DNA from: Mycobacterium sp. NBC_00419
GTDB taxonomy: Bacteria > Actinomycetota > Actinomycetes > Mycobacteriales > Mycobacteriaceae
Assembly (NCBI RefSeq): GCF_036023875.1
Contig: NZ_CP107931.1
Location: forward strand, 5,394,001 to 5,458,000
Reading direction: 5' to 3'
DNA length: 64,000 nt
Positions 43,552-55,652 of the stretch are shown one piece after another. Numbering within the stretch: position 1 is the stretch's first letter; each line of letters opens with the position of its first letter. The notes beneath the pieces were generated by a model. That model ran no database searches, was not told where the DNA came from, and saw only the letters and a program-made list of their open reading frames with translations. Position numbers and translations under genes: made by a program.

Positions 43552-46500
43552 GTGACCGATAACGGCTACCCGAAGGTCGGTGGCTCGCCCAGCTTCCCAG
43601 CCCTCGAACGCGAGGTTCTGGCCTACTGGGCCGCAGACGACACCTTCCGCGCCAGCATCGCCAACCGCGACGATGCGCCGGAGTACGTCTTCTATGACGG
43701 TCCGCCGTTCGCCAACGGACTGCCGCACTACGGCCATCTGCTGACCGGCTACGTCAAGGACATCGTGCCGCGGTACCGCACGATGCGCGGGTACAAGGTG
43801 GAGCGCCGGTTCGGCTGGGACACCCACGGTCTGCCCGCCGAACTCGAGGTGCAGCGTCAGCTCGGCATCACCGACAAGGCCCAGATCGAAGAGATGGGTA
43901 TCGAGAAGTTCAACGACGCCTGCCGCGCGTCGGTGCTCAAGTACACCGCCGAGTGGCGCGACTACGTCACCCGCCAGGCGCGCTGGGTGGACTTCGACAA
44001 TGACTACAAGACGCTCGACCTGTCCTTCATGGAGTCGGTCATCTGGGCGTTCAAGCAGCTGTGGGACAAGGGTCTGGCCTACGAGGGCGTGCGGGTGCTG
44101 CCGTATTGCTGGAACGACGAGACCCCGCTGTCCAGCCATGAGCTACGGATGGACGACGACGTCTACCAGAGCCGCCAGGACCCGGCCATCACGGTCGGTT
44201 TCCGGGTGGCGGCGCCAGGGTCCGATCTGGATGGCGCCCATCTGCTGATCTGGACCACGACGCCGTGGACCCTGCCGTCCAATCAGGCGGTGGCGGTCAA
44301 CCCGGATGTCGCCTATGTCGTGGTGTGCGTCGACGGCCAGCGCTACGTGCTGGCGCAGGCCCGGCTGGCCGCCTATGCCCGGGAGCTGGGGGAGGAGCCC
44401 GAGGTCATCGCGACCGTGCCGGGCGATCAGCTCCTGGGTTTGCGCTATTTGCCGCCGTTCCAGTATTTCATGGACTCGCCCAACGCTTTTCAGGTCCTGC
44501 GCGGCGACTTCGTCACCACCGAGGACGGCACCGGGATCGTCCACATGGCCCCGGCCTACGGCGAGGACGACAAGGCCACCACGGACACTGTGGGGATCGT
44601 GCCCGTCACGCCGGTGGACTCCAAGGGTCGCTTCGACGTGACGGTCCCGGACTATCAGGGTCAGCACGTGTTCGACGCCAACCCGCAGATCATCCGGGAT
44701 CTCAAGAACAGCACCGCGGGTGCCGCGGTCAATACCCCGGTGCTGATCCGGCACGAGACCTACGAGCACTCCTATCCGCACTGCTGGCGATGCCGCAATC
44801 CGCTGATCTACCGGGCCGTGTCGTCGTGGTTCGTCAAGGTCACCGAGTTCCGCGACCGGATGGTGGAGCTCAACCAGGAGATCACCTGGTATCCCGAACA
44901 CGTCAAGGACGGCCAGTTCGGTAAGTGGCTCTCCGGCGCCCGGGACTGGTCGATCTCGCGAAACCGCTACTGGGGCACCCCGATTCCGGTGTGGGTCTCC
45001 GACGATCCGGCCTACCCCCGGATCGATGTCTACGGCAGCCTCGACGAGTTGGAACGCGACTTCGGTGTTCGCCCGGACAACCTGCACCGGCCCTATATCG
45101 ACGAGCTGACCCGGCCCAATCCCGACGACCCGAGCGGCCGGTCGACCATGCGCCGCATCGAGGATGTCTTCGACGTCTGGTTCGACTCCGGTTCGATGCC
45201 CTATGCGCAGGTGCACTACCCGTTCGAGAACGAGGACTGGTTCGGTACCCACAATCCCGGCGACTTCATCGTCGAGTACATCGGCCAGACCCGCGGCTGG
45301 TTCTACACCCTGCACGTGCTGGCCACCGCGCTGTTCGACCGCCCGGCGTTCAAAAGCTGTGTCTCACACGGGATCGTCCTCGGTAACGACGGCCAGAAGA
45401 TGAGCAAGTCGCTGCGCAACTATCCCGACGTCAACGAGGTCTTTGACCGCGACGGCTCGGACGCGATGCGCTGGTTCCTGATGGCCTCGCCGATCCTGCG
45501 CGGCGGCAACCTGGTCGTCACCGAGCAGGGCATCCGCGAAGGTGTCCGCCAGGTGTTGCTGCCGCTGTGGAACGCCTACAGCTTCCTGGCGCTCTACGCG
45601 CCGAAAGTCGGCACCTGGCGCACGGATTCGCCTCACGTGCTGGATCGCTACATCCTGGCCAAGCTGGCCGAGTTGCGCGACGAGCTGACCGCGGCGATGG
45701 ACGTCTGCGATATCTCCGGTGCGTGTGAGCAGTTGCGTCAGTTCACCGAGGCGCTCACCAACTGGTATGTCCGGCGGTCTCGGCCCCGGTTCTGGGAGGA
45801 GGACGCCGACGCCATCGACACCTTGCACACCGTGCTGGAGGTGACCGCGCGGCTGGCTGCGCCGTTGCTGCCGATGGCCACCGAGGTGATCTGGCGGGGC
45901 ATCACCGGCGAGCGCTCGATTCACCTGACCGACTGGCCCGAAGCCGGGGTACTGCCGCGCGACCCGGATCTGGTGGCCGCGATGGACAAGGTGCGTGAGG
46001 TGTGCTCCACGGGGTCCTCGCTGCGTAAGGCCAAGAAGCTGCGGGTCCGCTTGCCGTTGCCGAAACTGACTGTCGCCGTTGACGATCCGAAGAGTCTGGA
46101 GCCGTTCGCCGATCTCATCGCCGATGAGCTCAACGTCAAGGCGGTCGAGCTCACCGACGATATCGCCGCCTTCGGCCGCTTCGAGCTCGCCGTCAACGCC
46201 CGCGCCGCGGGCCCGCGACTGGGCAAGGCGGTGCAGGACGCCATCAAGGCGGTCAAGGCCGGCCAGGGTGTGCTCAACAGCGACGGGACGCTGACCGCGG
46301 GTGACGTGGTGCTCACCGCGCAGGAGTACAGCTCGAAGCTGGTCGCCGCCGATGCGGAATGGACTGCGGCACTGCCCAACGGCGCGGGCCTGGTGGTGCT
46401 CGACGGCACCGTCACCCCGGAGCTGGAGGCCGAAGGCTGGGCCAAGGACCGCATCCGGGAGCTGCAGGATCTGCGCAAGTCGACCGGCCTCGAGGTCAGC

Positions 46501-46668
46501 GACCGTATTCGCGTGGTGATCTCGGTGCCCGCTGACCACGAAGAGTGGGCCCGCGCGCACAGCGACCTCATCGCCGGGGAGATCCTGGCCACCAGCTTCG
46601 AGTTCGCCGAGCCGGTCGACGGCACCGAGATCGGCGACGGCGTGCGGGTGGCGATCGCCAAGGCCTGA
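43552..46668 (+). CDS. ileS: isoleucyl-tRNA synthetase
   Basis: A 1038-residue class I synthetase charging tRNA-Ile. It has the HIGH-type motif PHYGHLL (in [14 protein letters not shown]), the editing CP1 domain ([13 protein letters not shown]), and KMSKS at about residue 620 ([13 protein letters not shown]). The anticodon-binding and C-terminal domains are complete. GTG 43552 begins VTDNGYPKV, like M. tuberculosis MTDNAYPK; an in-frame ATG at 43462 lies inside the T-box and is rejected. It is the eukaryote-like, longer type found in mycobacteria. Expression is controlled by the preceding T-box. Confidence 0.97.
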   Translation: MTDNGYPKVGGSPSFPALEREVLAYWAADDTFRASIANRDDAPEYVFYDGPPFANGLPHYGHLLTGYVKDIVPRYRTMRGYKVERRFGWDTHGLPAELEVQRQLGITDKAQIEEMGIEKFNDACRASVLKYTAEWRDYVTRQARWVDFDNDYKTLDLSFMESVIWAFKQLWDKGLAYEGVRVLPYCWNDETPLSSHELRMDDDVYQSRQDPAITVGFRVAAPGSDLDGAHLLIWTTTPWTLPSNQAVAVNPDVAYVVVCVDGQRYVLAQARLAAYARELGEEPEVIATVPGDQLLGLRYLPPFQYFMDSPNAFQVLRGDFVTTEDGTGIVHMAPAYGEDDKATTDTVGIVPVTPVDSKGRFDVTVPDYQGQHVFDANPQIIRDLKNSTAGAAVNTPVLIRHETYEHSYPHCWRCRNPLIYRAVSSWFVKVTEFRDRMVELNQEITWYPEHVKDGQFGKWLSGARDWSISRNRYWGTPIPVWVSDDPAYPRIDVYGSLDELERDFGVRPDNLHRPYIDELTRPNPDDPSGRSTMRRIEDVFDVWFDSGSMPYAQVHYPFENEDWFGTHNPGDFIVEYIGQTRGWFYTLHVLATALFDRPAFKSCVSHGIVLGNDGQKMSKSLRNYPDVNEVFDRDGSDAMRWFLMASPILRGGNLVVTEQGIREGVRQVLLPLWNAYSFLALYAPKVGTWRTDSPHVLDRYILAKLAELRDELTAAMDVCDISGACEQLRQFTEALTNWYVRRSRPRFWEEDADAIDTLHTVLEVTARLAAPLLPMATEVIWRGITGERSIHLTDWPEAGVLPRDPDLVAAMDKVREVCSTGSSLRKAKKLRVRLPLPKLTVAVDDPKSLEPFADLIADELNVKAVELTDDIAAFGRFELAVNARAAGPRLGKAVQDAIKAVKAGQGVLNSDGTLTAGDVVLTAQEYSSKLVAADAEWTAALPNGAGLVVLDGTVTPELEAEGWAKDRIRELQDLRKSTGLEVSDRIRVVISVPADHEEWARAHSDLIAGEILATSFEFAEPVDGTEIGDGVRVAIAKA

Positions 46669-46686
46669 GCCGGGGCCGGCGGGCAA

Positions 46687-46692
46687 TAGCAT
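46687..46692 (+). promoter_or_regulatory. -10 box (TAGCAT), leaderless start of dinB
   Basis: TAGCAT is exactly 6 nt before GTG 46699, and it lies 18 nt after the ileS stop, so dinB has its own promoter. No LexA-type box is evident. Confidence 0.5.
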
Positions 46693-46698
46693 CAAGGC

Positions 46699-48072
46699 GT
46701 GGAACGCTGGGTCCTGCACTTCGACATGGATGCATTCTTCGCATCCGTCGAACAGCTGACCCGGCCCACGTTGCGCGGTCGCCCGGTGCTGGTCGGCGGA
46801 CTCGGCGGCCGGGGTGTGGTGGCCGGCGCAAGCTACGAGGCCAGAGTTTTCGGCGCCCGCTCCGCGATGCCGATGCACCAGGCCCGCCGCATGGTCGGGA
46901 TGGGTGCGGTGGTGCTGCCCCCGCGCGGCGTCGTCTACGGCGTGGCCAGCAGGCGGGTGCTGGAGACGGTGCGCGCCCTGGTGCCGGTGCTCGAGCAGTT
47001 GTCGTTCGACGAGGCCTTCGGCGAGCCCGCCGAATTGGTCGGTGCCAGCGCACCGGACGTCGAGCAGTTCTGCACCCGGCTGCGCCAGCGGGTGCGCGAG
47101 GAGACCGGGCTGGTGGCATCGGTCGGCGCCGGTTCGGGTAAGCAGATCGCCAAGATCGCCTCAGAATTGGCCAAGCCCGACGGGTTGCGGGTGATCCGCC
47201 GCGACGAGGAACGGACCCTTCTCGACGGCCTCCCGGTGCGGCGGCTGTGGGGGATCGGACCGGTCGCCGAGGACAAGCTGCATCGCCTCGGCATCGAGAC
47301 CGTCGGTCAGCTCGCCGCCCTCAGCGACACCGAGGCGGCCAGCATCCTGGGCGCCACCATCGGACCCGCGCTGCACCGGCTGGCCCGCGGCATCGACGAC
47401 CGCCCGGTGAGCGAACGCGCCGAGGCCAAGCAGATCAGCGCCGAGTCCACCTTCGCCGTCGACCTCACCACCCTCGAACAACTCCGCGAGGCCGCCGGGC
47501 CCATCGCCGAACACGCGCACACCCGCCTGGAACGTGACGGCCGCGGCGCCCGCACGGTGACCGTGAAGCTGAAGAAGACCGATATGAGCACGCTGACCCG
47601 CTCGGCCACGCTGCCGTACGCGACCGCCGATATGGGCACACTGACCGCGACCGCACGGCGGCTGTTGCTCGACCCGCGCGAGATCGGCCCCATCCGCCTT
47701 CTGGGCGTTGGCTTTTCGGGCCTCTCCGATGTGCGTCAGGAGTCGTTGTTCCCGGATCTCGAGCAGCAGGAAGCCGAGTTGTCCGATACCCATGTGCCGG
47801 TGTCCGAGCCGGAGCCCGACGCCGGCGGCTGGCGCGTCGGCGACGACGTCGCCCACCCCGGCTTCGGTCACGGCTGGGTGCAGGGTGCCGGCCACGGCGT
47901 CGTCAGCGTCCGGTTCGAATCCCGAAGCAGCGGGCCGGGGGTGATGCGCACGTTCGGTATCGATGAGGCCGACCTGACGCGGGCCAACCCGGTCGACAGC
48001 CTCGACTGGCCGGACTTCGTCAGTGACCTGAACCGCTCAGCCCCAGCGGGCGACGACCTCACTCACGGATAG
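46699..48072 (+). CDS. dinB: DNA polymerase IV (DinX/DinB1-type)
   Basis: A 457-residue Y-family translesion polymerase. The catalytic carboxylates are in [12 protein letters not shown] (start) and LSFDEAF (about residue 100), followed by thumb HhH motifs ([14 protein letters not shown]) and the little-finger domain. A C-terminal extension of about 110 residues includes a small domain ([26 protein letters not shown]), as in mycobacterial DinB1/Rv1537. The usual C-terminal beta-clamp peptide is not obvious. Its last 36 nt overlap the convergent ansA gene. Confidence 0.94.
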   Translation: MERWVLHFDMDAFFASVEQLTRPTLRGRPVLVGGLGGRGVVAGASYEARVFGARSAMPMHQARRMVGMGAVVLPPRGVVYGVASRRVLETVRALVPVLEQLSFDEAFGEPAELVGASAPDVEQFCTRLRQRVREETGLVASVGAGSGKQIAKIASELAKPDGLRVIRRDEERTLLDGLPVRRLWGIGPVAEDKLHRLGIETVGQLAALSDTEAASILGATIGPALHRLARGIDDRPVSERAEAKQISAESTFAVDLTTLEQLREAAGPIAEHAHTRLERDGRGARTVTVKLKKTDMSTLTRSATLPYATADMGTLTATARRLLLDPREIGPIRLLGVGFSGLSDVRQESLFPDLEQQEAELSDTHVPVSEPEPDAGGWRVGDDVAHPGFGHGWVQGAGHGVVSVRFESRSSGPGVMRTFGIDEADLTRANPVDSLDWPDFVSDLNRSAPAGDDLTHG

Positions 48073-48954
48073 GCCTGCCCCCAGCGCCGCGATCAGCAGC
48101 ACCCGCGCCTGGCTGGCCCGTAGCCGCGGCATCATCAGCGCACCGGCGCTCACCAGGTCATGGCCGGGGCCGTAGGCCGCATAGGCGCGCCCGGCCGGCA
48201 CCCTCGTGGTCACCACCACGGCCACGCCCCGTGCGCACGCCCGGCCCACCGCGTCGACCACCGGGACTCCGGCGTTGCCCGCACCCATCGCCTCCAGCAC
48301 CAGGCCGCGCGCACCGGCGTCGACGAACGCGTCGACGGCCACCCCGTCGGCTCCCGGGTACGCCGCGACGATGTCCACCCGCGCCACGTCGGTGACCGGG
48401 CCAAGGAAGGGCCGAGACGCGGACTCGTCGAGGGTGACCGTGCCGTCGTGAACGGTGCCCAGCAGGGACCCGCCGAACAATCCCGGACCGCCCACCTTCG
48501 TGGTGCCCAGTGGGGCGAACACCGATCCGGCGAAGCTGATCAGCACGCCGGGCCCGCGGGCCGGCGCGCTGGCCGCGACTGCCAGCGCGTCGCGCAGATT
48601 GCCGGGACCGTCGGCGTCGAGAGCGTCGGCGGACCGGGCCGCGCCGGTCAGCACCACCGGCACCGAACCGTCATAGGTCAGCGCCAGCCACAGTGCCGTT
48701 TCCTCCATCGAGTCGGTGCCGTGGGTGACGACGATCCCGTCGGCGCCGCCTTCGGCCGCCGCGGTGACCGCCGCGCTGATGCGACGCCAGTCCTGCGGGG
48801 TCAGCCGCGAACTGTCGACATTGAGGACGTCCAGGGTCTCGGCGTCCAGCCCCGCGGCCAGTTCGGCACCGCCGTGCACCGGGCGCAGCACGCCGTGGGC
48901 ATCGGCGCTGGTGGCGATCGTCCCGCCGGTGGTCACGACGACGAGTCGGGGCAT
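48037..48954 (-). CDS. ansA: L-asparaginase
   Basis: A 305-residue asparaginase that converts asparagine to aspartate and ammonia. Both Thr sites are seen: TTGGTIAT at the N-terminus and [15 protein letters not shown] near residue 83, with the Asp-Lys partners following. ATG 48954 is chosen because it begins [15 protein letters not shown]; longer in-frame readings are not conserved. No signal peptide, so it is cytoplasmic. Matches Rv1538c in place and strand. It overlaps dinB by 36 nt at the 3' ends. Confidence 0.93.
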   Translation of the reverse strand: MPRLVVVTTGGTIATSADAHGVLRPVHGGAELAAGLDAETLDVLNVDSSRLTPQDWRRISAAVTAAAEGGADGIVVTHGTDSMEETALWLALTYDGSVPVVLTGAARSADALDADGPGNLRDALAVAASAPARGPGVLISFAGSVFAPLGTTKVGGPGLFGGSLLGTVHDGTVTLDESASRPFLGPVTDVARVDIVAAYPGADGVAVDAFVDAGARGLVLEAMGAGNAGVPVVDAVGRACARGVAVVVTTRVPAGRAYAAYGPGHDLVSAGALMMPRLRASQARVLLIAALGAGLSVSEVVARWG

Positions 48955-49018
48955 GCCGACATCATCGCAGCATCGGCCGGGGGGCAGCCCGCTGAGCGGG
49001 CTAGGGAATGATGGGGGC

Positions 49019-49606
49019 GTGAGCGACGAAACCACGGGAGGCGCCGAGCCGGCGACCGAGACCGGCGAGGACCACCCCGGCCAGCCGCCGGTGCGCCGCC
49101 GGTTGCGGCTGCTGCTGTCGGTCGCGGGCGTGGTGCTGGCTCTCGACGTGATCACCAAGGTGCTCGCCGTCAAGCTGCTCACCCCTGGCCAGCCGGTATC
49201 GATAATCGGCGACACCGTGACGTGGACGCTGGTGCGTAACTCCGGCGCGGCGTTCTCGATGGCGACCGGTTACACCTGGGTGCTGACGCTGGTTGCCACC
49301 GGTGTGGTGGTCGGCATCTTCTGGATGGGCCGCCGGCTGGTGTCGCCGTGGTGGGCCGTCGGGCTGGGCATGATCCTCGGTGGCGCGCTGGGCAACCTGA
49401 TGGACCGTTTCTTCCGTTCGCCGGGACCGCTGCGCGGCCACGTCGTCGACTTCCTGTCCATCGGCTGGTGGCCGGTGTTCAACGTCGCCGATCCCGCGGT
49501 CGTCGGTGGTGCCATCCTGCTGGTCGTGCTGTCGCTGTTCGGCTTCGACTTCGACACCTCTGGCAGGCGCACCAGCCGCCCCGACGACGAGCCGACGCCC
49601 GGATGA
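49019..49606 (+). CDS. lspA: lipoprotein signal peptidase (LspA)
   Basis: This 195-residue aspartic membrane protease removes the signal peptide of prolipoproteins after lipidation. Four membrane helices are visible. The catalytic Asp residues are in LGNLMDRFF and [11 protein letters not shown], and the conserved [10 protein letters not shown] loop is present. The N-terminal 30 residues are acidic and poorly conserved. GTG 49019 is the likely start and a short uncertainty remains. It is coupled to the next gene by an ATGA overlap. Confidence 0.95.
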   Translation: MSDETTGGAEPATETGEDHPGQPPVRRRLRLLLSVAGVVLALDVITKVLAVKLLTPGQPVSIIGDTVTWTLVRNSGAAFSMATGYTWVLTLVATGVVVGIFWMGRRLVSPWWAVGLGMILGGALGNLMDRFFRSPGPLRGHVVDFLSIGWWPVFNVADPAVVGGAILLVVLSLFGFDFDTSGRRTSRPDDEPTPG

Positions 49607-50529
49607 CCGAACGGTCGATGCCGGTACCCGAGGGTCTGGCCGGCATGCGCGTCGACGCCGGTATCGCCCGGCTGCTCGGACTGTCCCGCACCGCGGCCGC
49701 TGCCATCGCGGAGGACGGCGGGGTCGAGCTCGACGGCGTCGCGGCCGGCAAGTCCGACCGCCTCGAAGCGGGTGCCTGGTTGAGCATCACGCTGCCCGAA
49801 GCGCCTGCGCCGCCGGAGAATACTCCCGTCGAGATCGAGGGCATGACGATCCTGTACTCCGATGACGACATCGTCGCGGTCGACAAGCCGCCCGGGGTCG
49901 CCGCGCATGCCACCGTCGGCTGGCACGGGCCGACGGTGCTCGGCGGCCTGGCCGCGGCGGGGTTCCGGATCAGCACCTCCGGTATCCATGAGCGGCAGGG
50001 CATCGTGCAACGCCTCGACGCCGGAACATCCGGGGTGATGGTCGTCGCGCTGTCCGAACACGCCTACACCGTGCTCAAGCGGGCGTTCAAGGAGCGGACG
50101 GTCGACAAGCGCTATCACGCTGTGGTGCAAGGACATCCGGACCCGTCCAGCGGCACCATCGACGCGCCGATCGGCCGGCACCGCGGGCACGACTGGAAGT
50201 TCGCGGTCACCGAGGCTGGCCGGCACAGCATCACCCACTATGACACCGTCGAAATGTTCCGGGCGGCAAGCCTTCTCGATGTTCATCTGGAGACCGGCCG
50301 AACCCATCAGATCCGGGTCCATTTCGCCGCACTGCACCATCCCTGCGTAGGCGACCCGACCTACGGCGGCGACCCGGTGCTCGCCAAGCGGCTCGGACTG
50401 GAACGGCAGTGGCTGCACGCCCGCTCGCTGGCCTTTGCCCATCCGGCCGACGGCAGGCGGATCGAGATCACCAGCCCGTACCCGGCTGATCTGCAGCACG
50501 CACTGGATGTGCTGCGCGCCGACTCGTGA
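49603..50529 (+). CDS. RluA-family pseudouridine synthase (Rv1540-like)
   Basis: A 308-residue RNA pseudouridine synthase, RluD/RluA type. It has an N-terminal S4 RNA-binding domain ([19 protein letters not shown]) and a catalytic domain with [15 protein letters not shown], where the Asp in RLDxxTSG is the nucleophile. [11 protein letters not shown] is the second family signature. Length equals Rv1540. The start overlaps the lspA stop and the stop overlaps the rarD GTG, giving a tightly coupled lspA-rluD-rarD string. The modified rRNA position is inferred only from family. Confidence 0.93.
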   Translation: MTERSMPVPEGLAGMRVDAGIARLLGLSRTAAAAIAEDGGVELDGVAAGKSDRLEAGAWLSITLPEAPAPPENTPVEIEGMTILYSDDDIVAVDKPPGVAAHATVGWHGPTVLGGLAAAGFRISTSGIHERQGIVQRLDAGTSGVMVVALSEHAYTVLKRAFKERTVDKRYHAVVQGHPDPSSGTIDAPIGRHRGHDWKFAVTEAGRHSITHYDTVEMFRAASLLDVHLETGRTHQIRVHFAALHHPCVGDPTYGGDPVLAKRLGLERQWLHARSLAFAHPADGRRIEITSPYPADLQHALDVLRADS

Positions 50530-51434
50530 CCTCGCCGGCGCGCAACGACAAGAAGTCCCAGGGCAGCGGGCTGCTGTTCGGCATCGGTGCCTACGCCTCG
50601 TGGGGACTGTTCCCGGCGTTCTTCCCGTTGCTGAAACCTGCTGGGGCATTTGAGGTTCTGTCACACCGCATCGTCTGGACCCTGGTGCTGATGATCGCGG
50701 TGCTGGTGGTGATGCGTCGGCTGTCGGACATTCGTGCGATCAACCGGCGTACCTGGCTGCTGCTGATCGCCGCCTCGGCGCTGGTGTCGGGGAACTGGGT
50801 GATCTACGTCTATGCGGTCAACAACGGCCATGTCGTCGATGCCGCACTGGGTTACTTCATCAACCCGTTGGTCAGCGTCCTGCTCGGCGTCGTCATGTTC
50901 GCCGAGCGCCTCACTCGGGCCCAGGCGGTGGCGGTGGTCATCGCGCTGGCCGCCGTCGTGCTGCTCAGCGTCGAGGTGGGTGGTCCGCCGCTGGTCGCGC
51001 TCGGCCTGGCGCTGACCTTCGGCCTCTACGGTGCGGTGAAGAAGGTGGTGCCCGTCGACCCGCGGGTCAGCGTGGGTCTCGAGGCGGCGATCGCCGCCCC
51101 GTTCGCGATCGTCTACATCGCGGTGACCGAGCTGACCGGCCGGGGCCAGTTCACCGACCACGGTGCCGGACACGTCGTGCTGACCATGCTGTCGGGACCG
51201 TTGACCGCGATCCCGCTGCTGTTCTTCGCGGCCGCGGCTCAGCGGCTGCCGCTGGTCACGCTCGGGCTGTTGATGTATCTGACCCCGGCGATGCAGATGA
51301 CCTGGGGTGTGGTGGTCGGTCACGAGCCGATGCCGACGGCGCGCTGGGTCGGTTTCGCGCTCATCTGGGTGGCGCTGGCGGTGTTCAGCGGAGACGCGCT
51401 GCGGCGCTCGGGTAGCTTCACGACACATGACTGA
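50526..51434 (+). CDS. rarD: RarD/EamA-family membrane transporter
   Basis: A 302-residue protein with about ten hydrophobic helices in two EamA halves. It starts with the RarD-type [22 protein letters not shown] and contains [26 protein letters not shown], a family signature. It is likely a drug/metabolite exporter; the substrate is unknown. The GTG start overlaps the previous stop (GTGA). The final 8 nt overlap the next gene. Confidence 0.9.
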   Translation: MTSPARNDKKSQGSGLLFGIGAYASWGLFPAFFPLLKPAGAFEVLSHRIVWTLVLMIAVLVVMRRLSDIRAINRRTWLLLIAASALVSGNWVIYVYAVNNGHVVDAALGYFINPLVSVLLGVVMFAERLTRAQAVAVVIALAAVVLLSVEVGGPPLVALGLALTFGLYGAVKKVVPVDPRVSVGLEAAIAAPFAIVYIAVTELTGRGQFTDHGAGHVVLTMLSGPLTAIPLLFFAAAAQRLPLVTLGLLMYLTPAMQMTWGVVVGHEPMPTARWVGFALIWVALAVFSGDALRRSGSFTTHD

Positions 51435-52014
51435 CACCGGTCGCCGTAATCGGCGGATCCTGATCGCCATCACCGCGGCTCTGGCGGCTGTGGCGATCGT
51501 GGTTCCAGTCCTGGGGGTGTTGCTGGCGCCTGCGATGAAGAACCAGGCCGACGCCCCGATCACGACGACGACCACCACCAAGCCGGTGCTCACCATCAAG
51601 CCGCTGGCGCTGCGACCGGTAAACGGTGCGTTCGTGATCAAACCCGAGGACTGCGTGCCGCCGCCGCCGACACCACCGGACCAGCCGCTGCGCACCTGCG
51701 ACATCACCAAGACCGCGGTCTACGATCTGGCCCCGGAAGACCTGCGGATACAGCTGACCGACGTCGACGCATTCCTGAATCCGCTGACCGGCAAGCAGCT
51801 CGTACAGATCACGATGACCACCGAGTCCACCGCGGATTTCGCCCGCTACACCGCTGCGCACATCAATCAGCAGGTCGCGTTCGTCCGGTCCGGGATCGTC
51901 GTGTGGGGACCGAAGATCACCGAGCCGATCGACGGCCAGGTGCTGCAGTTGTCCGGCGAGGTGACCGCCGAACAGGCCCAGGAGATCGCCCGGATGCTGC
52001 GTGACGAGGCCTGA
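51427..52014 (+). CDS. membrane-anchored SecD P1-head-like protein
   Basis: A 195-residue protein with a basic N-terminus, one membrane helix (ILIAITAALAAVAIVVPVLGVLLAP), a Thr-rich linker and an exported domain. That domain (about residues 105-195) resembles the SecD periplasmic P1 head: ITMTTESTADFARYTAAHI, VAFVRSGIVVWGPKITEPI, then LSGEVTAEQAQEIARML. It lacks the 12-helix SecD translocon part. Four residues of SecD-like order are followed by a disulfide-capable pair (EDCVPP, RTCDIT). The function is unknown; it may be a stand-alone accessory factor for export. It overlaps rarD by 8 nt. Confidence 0.75.
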   Translation: MTDTGRRNRRILIAITAALAAVAIVVPVLGVLLAPAMKNQADAPITTTTTTKPVLTIKPLALRPVNGAFVIKPEDCVPPPPTPPDQPLRTCDITKTAVYDLAPEDLRIQLTDVDAFLNPLTGKQLVQITMTTESTADFARYTAAHINQQVAFVRSGIVVWGPKITEPIDGQVLQLSGEVTAEQAQEIARMLRDEA

Positions 52015-52082
52015 TCCGGGGGCTGCCGAACTCGCCACGGGACACGACTCACGACACGCCGAAACGTGTCGGTCCGCGGCCC

Positions 52083-52088
52083 TAGACT
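52083..52088 (+). promoter_or_regulatory. -10 box (TAGACT) of dnaE1
   Basis: TAGACT lies 9 nt before ATG 52098, and no SD sequence intervenes. Confidence 0.4.
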
Positions 52089-52097
52089 GACGGGCCT

Positions 52098-55000
52098 ATG
52101 GGCACGAACGACTCCTTCGTACATCTGCACAACCACACCGAGTACTCGATGCTCGACGGTGCCGCGAAGATCACGCCCATGTTCGCCGAGGCGCAGCGCC
52201 TCGGGATGTCCGCCATCGGCATGACCGACCACGGAAACATGTTCGGGGCCAGCGAGTTCTACAACGCCGCCACCAAGGTCGGCATCAAGCCGATCATCGG
52301 CGTCGAGGCCTACATCGCTCCCGGTTCCCGATTCGACACCCGCCGCATCCTGTGGGGCGATCCCGGCCAGAAGAGCGACGACGTCTCCGGCAGCGGCTCC
52401 TACACCCACATGACGATGGTCGCCGAGAACGCCACCGGCCTGCGCAACCTGTTCAAGCTGTCGACCTTGGCCTCATTCGAGGGTCAGCTCGGCAAGTGGT
52501 CGCGGATGGACGCCGAGATCATCGCCGAGAACGCCTCGGGCATCATCGCCACCACCGGCTGCCCATCCGGTGAGGTGCAGACCCGGTTGCGGCTCGGCCA
52601 CGAGAAAGAGGCGTTGGAGGCGGCGGCGAAGTGGCGGGAGATCTTCGGCCCGGAGAACTACTTCCTGGAACTGATGGACCACGGGCTGTCGATCGAGCGC
52701 CGGGTCCGCGAAGGCCTGCTGGAGGTCGGCCGCAAGCTCGGCATCCCGGCTCTGGCCACCAACGACTGCCACTACGTCACCCGTGATGCGTCACACAATC
52801 ACGAAGCACTGCTGTGCATCCAGACCGGCAAGACGCTGTCGGACCCCAACCGGTTCAAGTTCGACGGTGACGGCTACTTCCTGAAGTCGGCCGCCGAGAT
52901 GCGCGCGCTGTGGGACGCCGAGGTTCCCGAGGCCTGCGACTCGACGCTGCTGATCGCCGAACGCGTTCAGTCCTATGCCGACGTGTGGACGCCGGTCGAC
53001 CGCATGCCGGTCTTCCCGGTGCCCGAGGGCCACGATCAGGGGTCCTGGCTGCGCCACGAGGTCGAGGCCGGCCTGCGGCGACGCTTTCCCGCCGGCCCGC
53101 CGCCGGAGTACACCGAACGGGCCAGCTTCGAAATCGACGTCATCTGCGGCAAGGGCTTCCCGGCCTACTTCCTGATCGTCGCCGACCTGATCAACTACGC
53201 CCGCTCCATCGACATCCGGGTGGGTCCGGGCCGTGGATCGGCCGCCGGATCGCTGGTGGCCTACGCGCTGGGTATCACCAATATCGACCCGATCCCGCAC
53301 GGGCTGCTCTTCGAGCGCTTTCTGAACCCGGAACGCCCGTCCGCCCCCGATATCGACATCGACTTCGACGACCGTCGCCGCGGTGAAATGGTGCGCTACG
53401 CCGCCGAGAAGTGGGGCAGTGACCGGGTCGCCCAGGTCATCACCTTCGGCACCATCAAAACCAAGGCCGCACTGAAGGATTCGGCACGGGTCCACTACGG
53501 CCAGCCCGGGTTCGCGATCGCCGACCGGATCACCAAGGCGTTGCCGCCGCCGATCATGGCCAAGGACATCCCGCTGTCGGGGATCACCGACCCCAACCAC
53601 GAGCGCTACAAGGAGGCCGCCGAAGTCCGCGGCCTGATCGACACCGACCCCGACGTCCGCACGATCTACGAGACCGCCCGTGGCCTGGAGGGCCTGGTCC
53701 GCAACGCCGGCGTCCATGCCTGCGCGGTCATCATGAGTTCCGAGCCGCTCATCGAGGCCATCCCGCTGTGGAAGCGACCCCAGGACGGCGCCGTCATCAC
53801 CGGGTGGGACTACCCGTCGTGCGAGGCCATCGGCCTGCTGAAGATGGACTTCCTGGGCCTGCGGAACCTGACGATCATCGGCGACTGCATCGAGAACATC
53901 AAGGCAAACCGCGGTATCGACCTCGACCTGGAAGCCCTGTCGCTCGACGATCCCAAGGCCTACGAACTGCTGGGCCGCGGTGACACCCTTGGCGTCTTCC
54001 AGCTCGACGGCGGCCCGATGCGCGACCTGCTGCGGCGCATGCAGCCCACCGAGTTCAACGACATCGTCGCCGTGCTCGCGCTGTACCGGCCCGGCCCGAT
54101 GGGCATGAACGCCCACAACGACTACGCCGATCGCAAGAACAACCGGCAGGCGATCAAGCCGATCCACCCGGAGCTCGAGGAGCCGCTCAAGGAGATCCTC
54201 TCGGAGACCTACGGTCTGATCGTCTACCAAGAGCAGATCATGTTCATCGCGCAGAAGGTCGCCGGCTACTCGATGGGTAAAGCCGACGCGCTGCGAAAAG
54301 CCATGGGCAAGAAGAAGCTTGAGGTCCTGGAAGCCGAGTACCAGGGCTTCAAGGAGGGGATGACCGCCAACGGTTTCTCCGAGCGTGCGGTCAAGGCGCT
54401 GTGGGACACCATCCTGCCGTTCGCCGGCTACGCGTTCAACAAATCACACGCCGCCGGCTACGGGCTGGTGTCCTACTGGACGGCGTACCTCAAGGCGAAC
54501 TTCCCGGCTGAATACATGGCCGGGCTGCTCACCTCGGTAGGCGACGACAAGGACAAGGCCGCCGTCTACCTGGCCGACTGCCGTCGGCTCGGCATCACCG
54601 TGCTGCCGCCCGATGTCAACGAATCGGTGCAGAACTTCGCCTCGGTCGGCCACGACATCAGGTTCGGCCTTGGGGCGATCCGCAACGTGGGTGCCAATGT
54701 CGTCAGCTCGCTGGTGGCCACCCGCTCGGACAAGGGCAAGTACACCGACTTCTCCGACTACCTGGGCAAGATCGACATCGCGGCATGCAACAAGAAGGTC
54801 ACCGAATCCCTCATCAAGGCAGGGGCTTTCGACTCGCTGGGTCATCCACGCAAGGGTCTGTTCCTGGTGCACACCGACGCCGTCGACTCGGTGCTGGGCA
54901 CCAAGAAGGCCGAGGCGATTGGCCAGTTCGACCTGTTCGGCGGAGGTGACGACAGCGGCGGCGGAGCCGGCGAGTCGGCGTTCACCATCCGGGTGCCTGA

Positions 55001-55646
55001 CGAGGAGTGGGACGACAAGCACAAGCTCGCCCTCGAACGGGAGATGCTCGGCTTGTACGTATCCGGCCATCCGCTCAACGGGGTGGCCCACCTGTTGGCC
55101 ATGCAGGTCGACACCCAGATCCCGGCCATTCTCGACGGCGACATCCCCAACGACACGCAGGTGCGGGTCGGCGGCATCCTCGCCGGGGTGAACAGGCGGG
55201 TGAACAAGAACGGAATGCCTTGGGCGTCAGCCCAGTTGGAAGACCTCACCGGTGGTATCGAAGTGATGTTCTTCCCGCAGACGTACTCGATGTTCGGTGC
55301 CGAGATCGCCGACGACGCGGTGGTCCTGGTCGGCGCCAAGGTCCGCATTCAGGACGACCGCATCTCGCTGATCGCCAACGAGCTTGTGGTGCCGGACTTT
55401 TCGACGGCCCAGATCGACCGGCCGCTGGCGGTGAGCCTGCCCACCCGGCAGTGCACCATCGACAAGGTCACCGCGCTCAAGCAGGTGCTGGCGCGTCACC
55501 CCGGCACCTCGCAGGTCCATCTGCGGCTGATCAGCGGCGACCGGATCACCACGCTGGAACTCGACCAGTCGCTGCGGGTCACGCCATCCTCAGCGCTGAT
55601 GGGCGACCTCAAGGCCCTGCTGGGGCCGGGCTGCCTGGGCGGCTGA
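52098..55646 (+). CDS. dnaE1: DNA polymerase III alpha subunit DnaE1
   Basis: A 1182-residue replicative polymerase (1184 in M. tuberculosis). The N-terminal PHP domain ([19 protein letters not shown]) supplies 3'-5' proofreading in mycobacteria, and its His/Asp set appears intact. The palm has [12 protein letters not shown] and the catalytic [12 protein letters not shown] at about residue 420. The finger and HhH regions follow, and an OB-fold ([15 protein letters not shown]) is near residue 1020. The C-terminal domain would contact the clamp and tau. Transcribed alone, with a leaderless-type promoter. Confidence 0.98.
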   Translation: MGTNDSFVHLHNHTEYSMLDGAAKITPMFAEAQRLGMSAIGMTDHGNMFGASEFYNAATKVGIKPIIGVEAYIAPGSRFDTRRILWGDPGQKSDDVSGSGSYTHMTMVAENATGLRNLFKLSTLASFEGQLGKWSRMDAEIIAENASGIIATTGCPSGEVQTRLRLGHEKEALEAAAKWREIFGPENYFLELMDHGLSIERRVREGLLEVGRKLGIPALATNDCHYVTRDASHNHEALLCIQTGKTLSDPNRFKFDGDGYFLKSAAEMRALWDAEVPEACDSTLLIAERVQSYADVWTPVDRMPVFPVPEGHDQGSWLRHEVEAGLRRRFPAGPPPEYTERASFEIDVICGKGFPAYFLIVADLINYARSIDIRVGPGRGSAAGSLVAYALGITNIDPIPHGLLFERFLNPERPSAPDIDIDFDDRRRGEMVRYAAEKWGSDRVAQVITFGTIKTKAALKDSARVHYGQPGFAIADRITKALPPPIMAKDIPLSGITDPNHERYKEAAEVRGLIDTDPDVRTIYETARGLEGLVRNAGVHACAVIMSSEPLIEAIPLWKRPQDGAVITGWDYPSCEAIGLLKMDFLGLRNLTIIGDCIENIKANRGIDLDLEALSLDDPKAYELLGRGDTLGVFQLDGGPMRDLLRRMQPTEFNDIVAVLALYRPGPMGMNAHNDYADRKNNRQAIKPIHPELEEPLKEILSETYGLIVYQEQIMFIAQKVAGYSMGKADALRKAMGKKKLEVLEAEYQGFKEGMTANGFSERAVKALWDTILPFAGYAFNKSHAAGYGLVSYWTAYLKANFPAEYMAGLLTSVGDDKDKAAVYLADCRRLGITVLPPDVNESVQNFASVGHDIRFGLGAIRNVGANVVSSLVATRSDKGKYTDFSDYLGKIDIAACNKKVTESLIKAGAFDSLGHPRKGLFLVHTDAVDSVLGTKKAEAIGQFDLFGGGDDSGGGAGESAFTIRVPDEEWDDKHKLALEREMLGLYVSGHPLNGVAHLLAMQVDTQIPAILDGDIPNDTQVRVGGILAGVNRRVNKNGMPWASAQLEDLTGGIEVMFFPQTYSMFGAEIADDAVVLVGAKVRIQDDRISLIANELVVPDFSTAQIDRPLAVSLPTRQCTIDKVTALKQVLARHPGTSQVHLRLISGDRITTLELDQSLRVTPSSALMGDLKALLGPGCLGG

Positions 55647-55652
55647 GCACGG

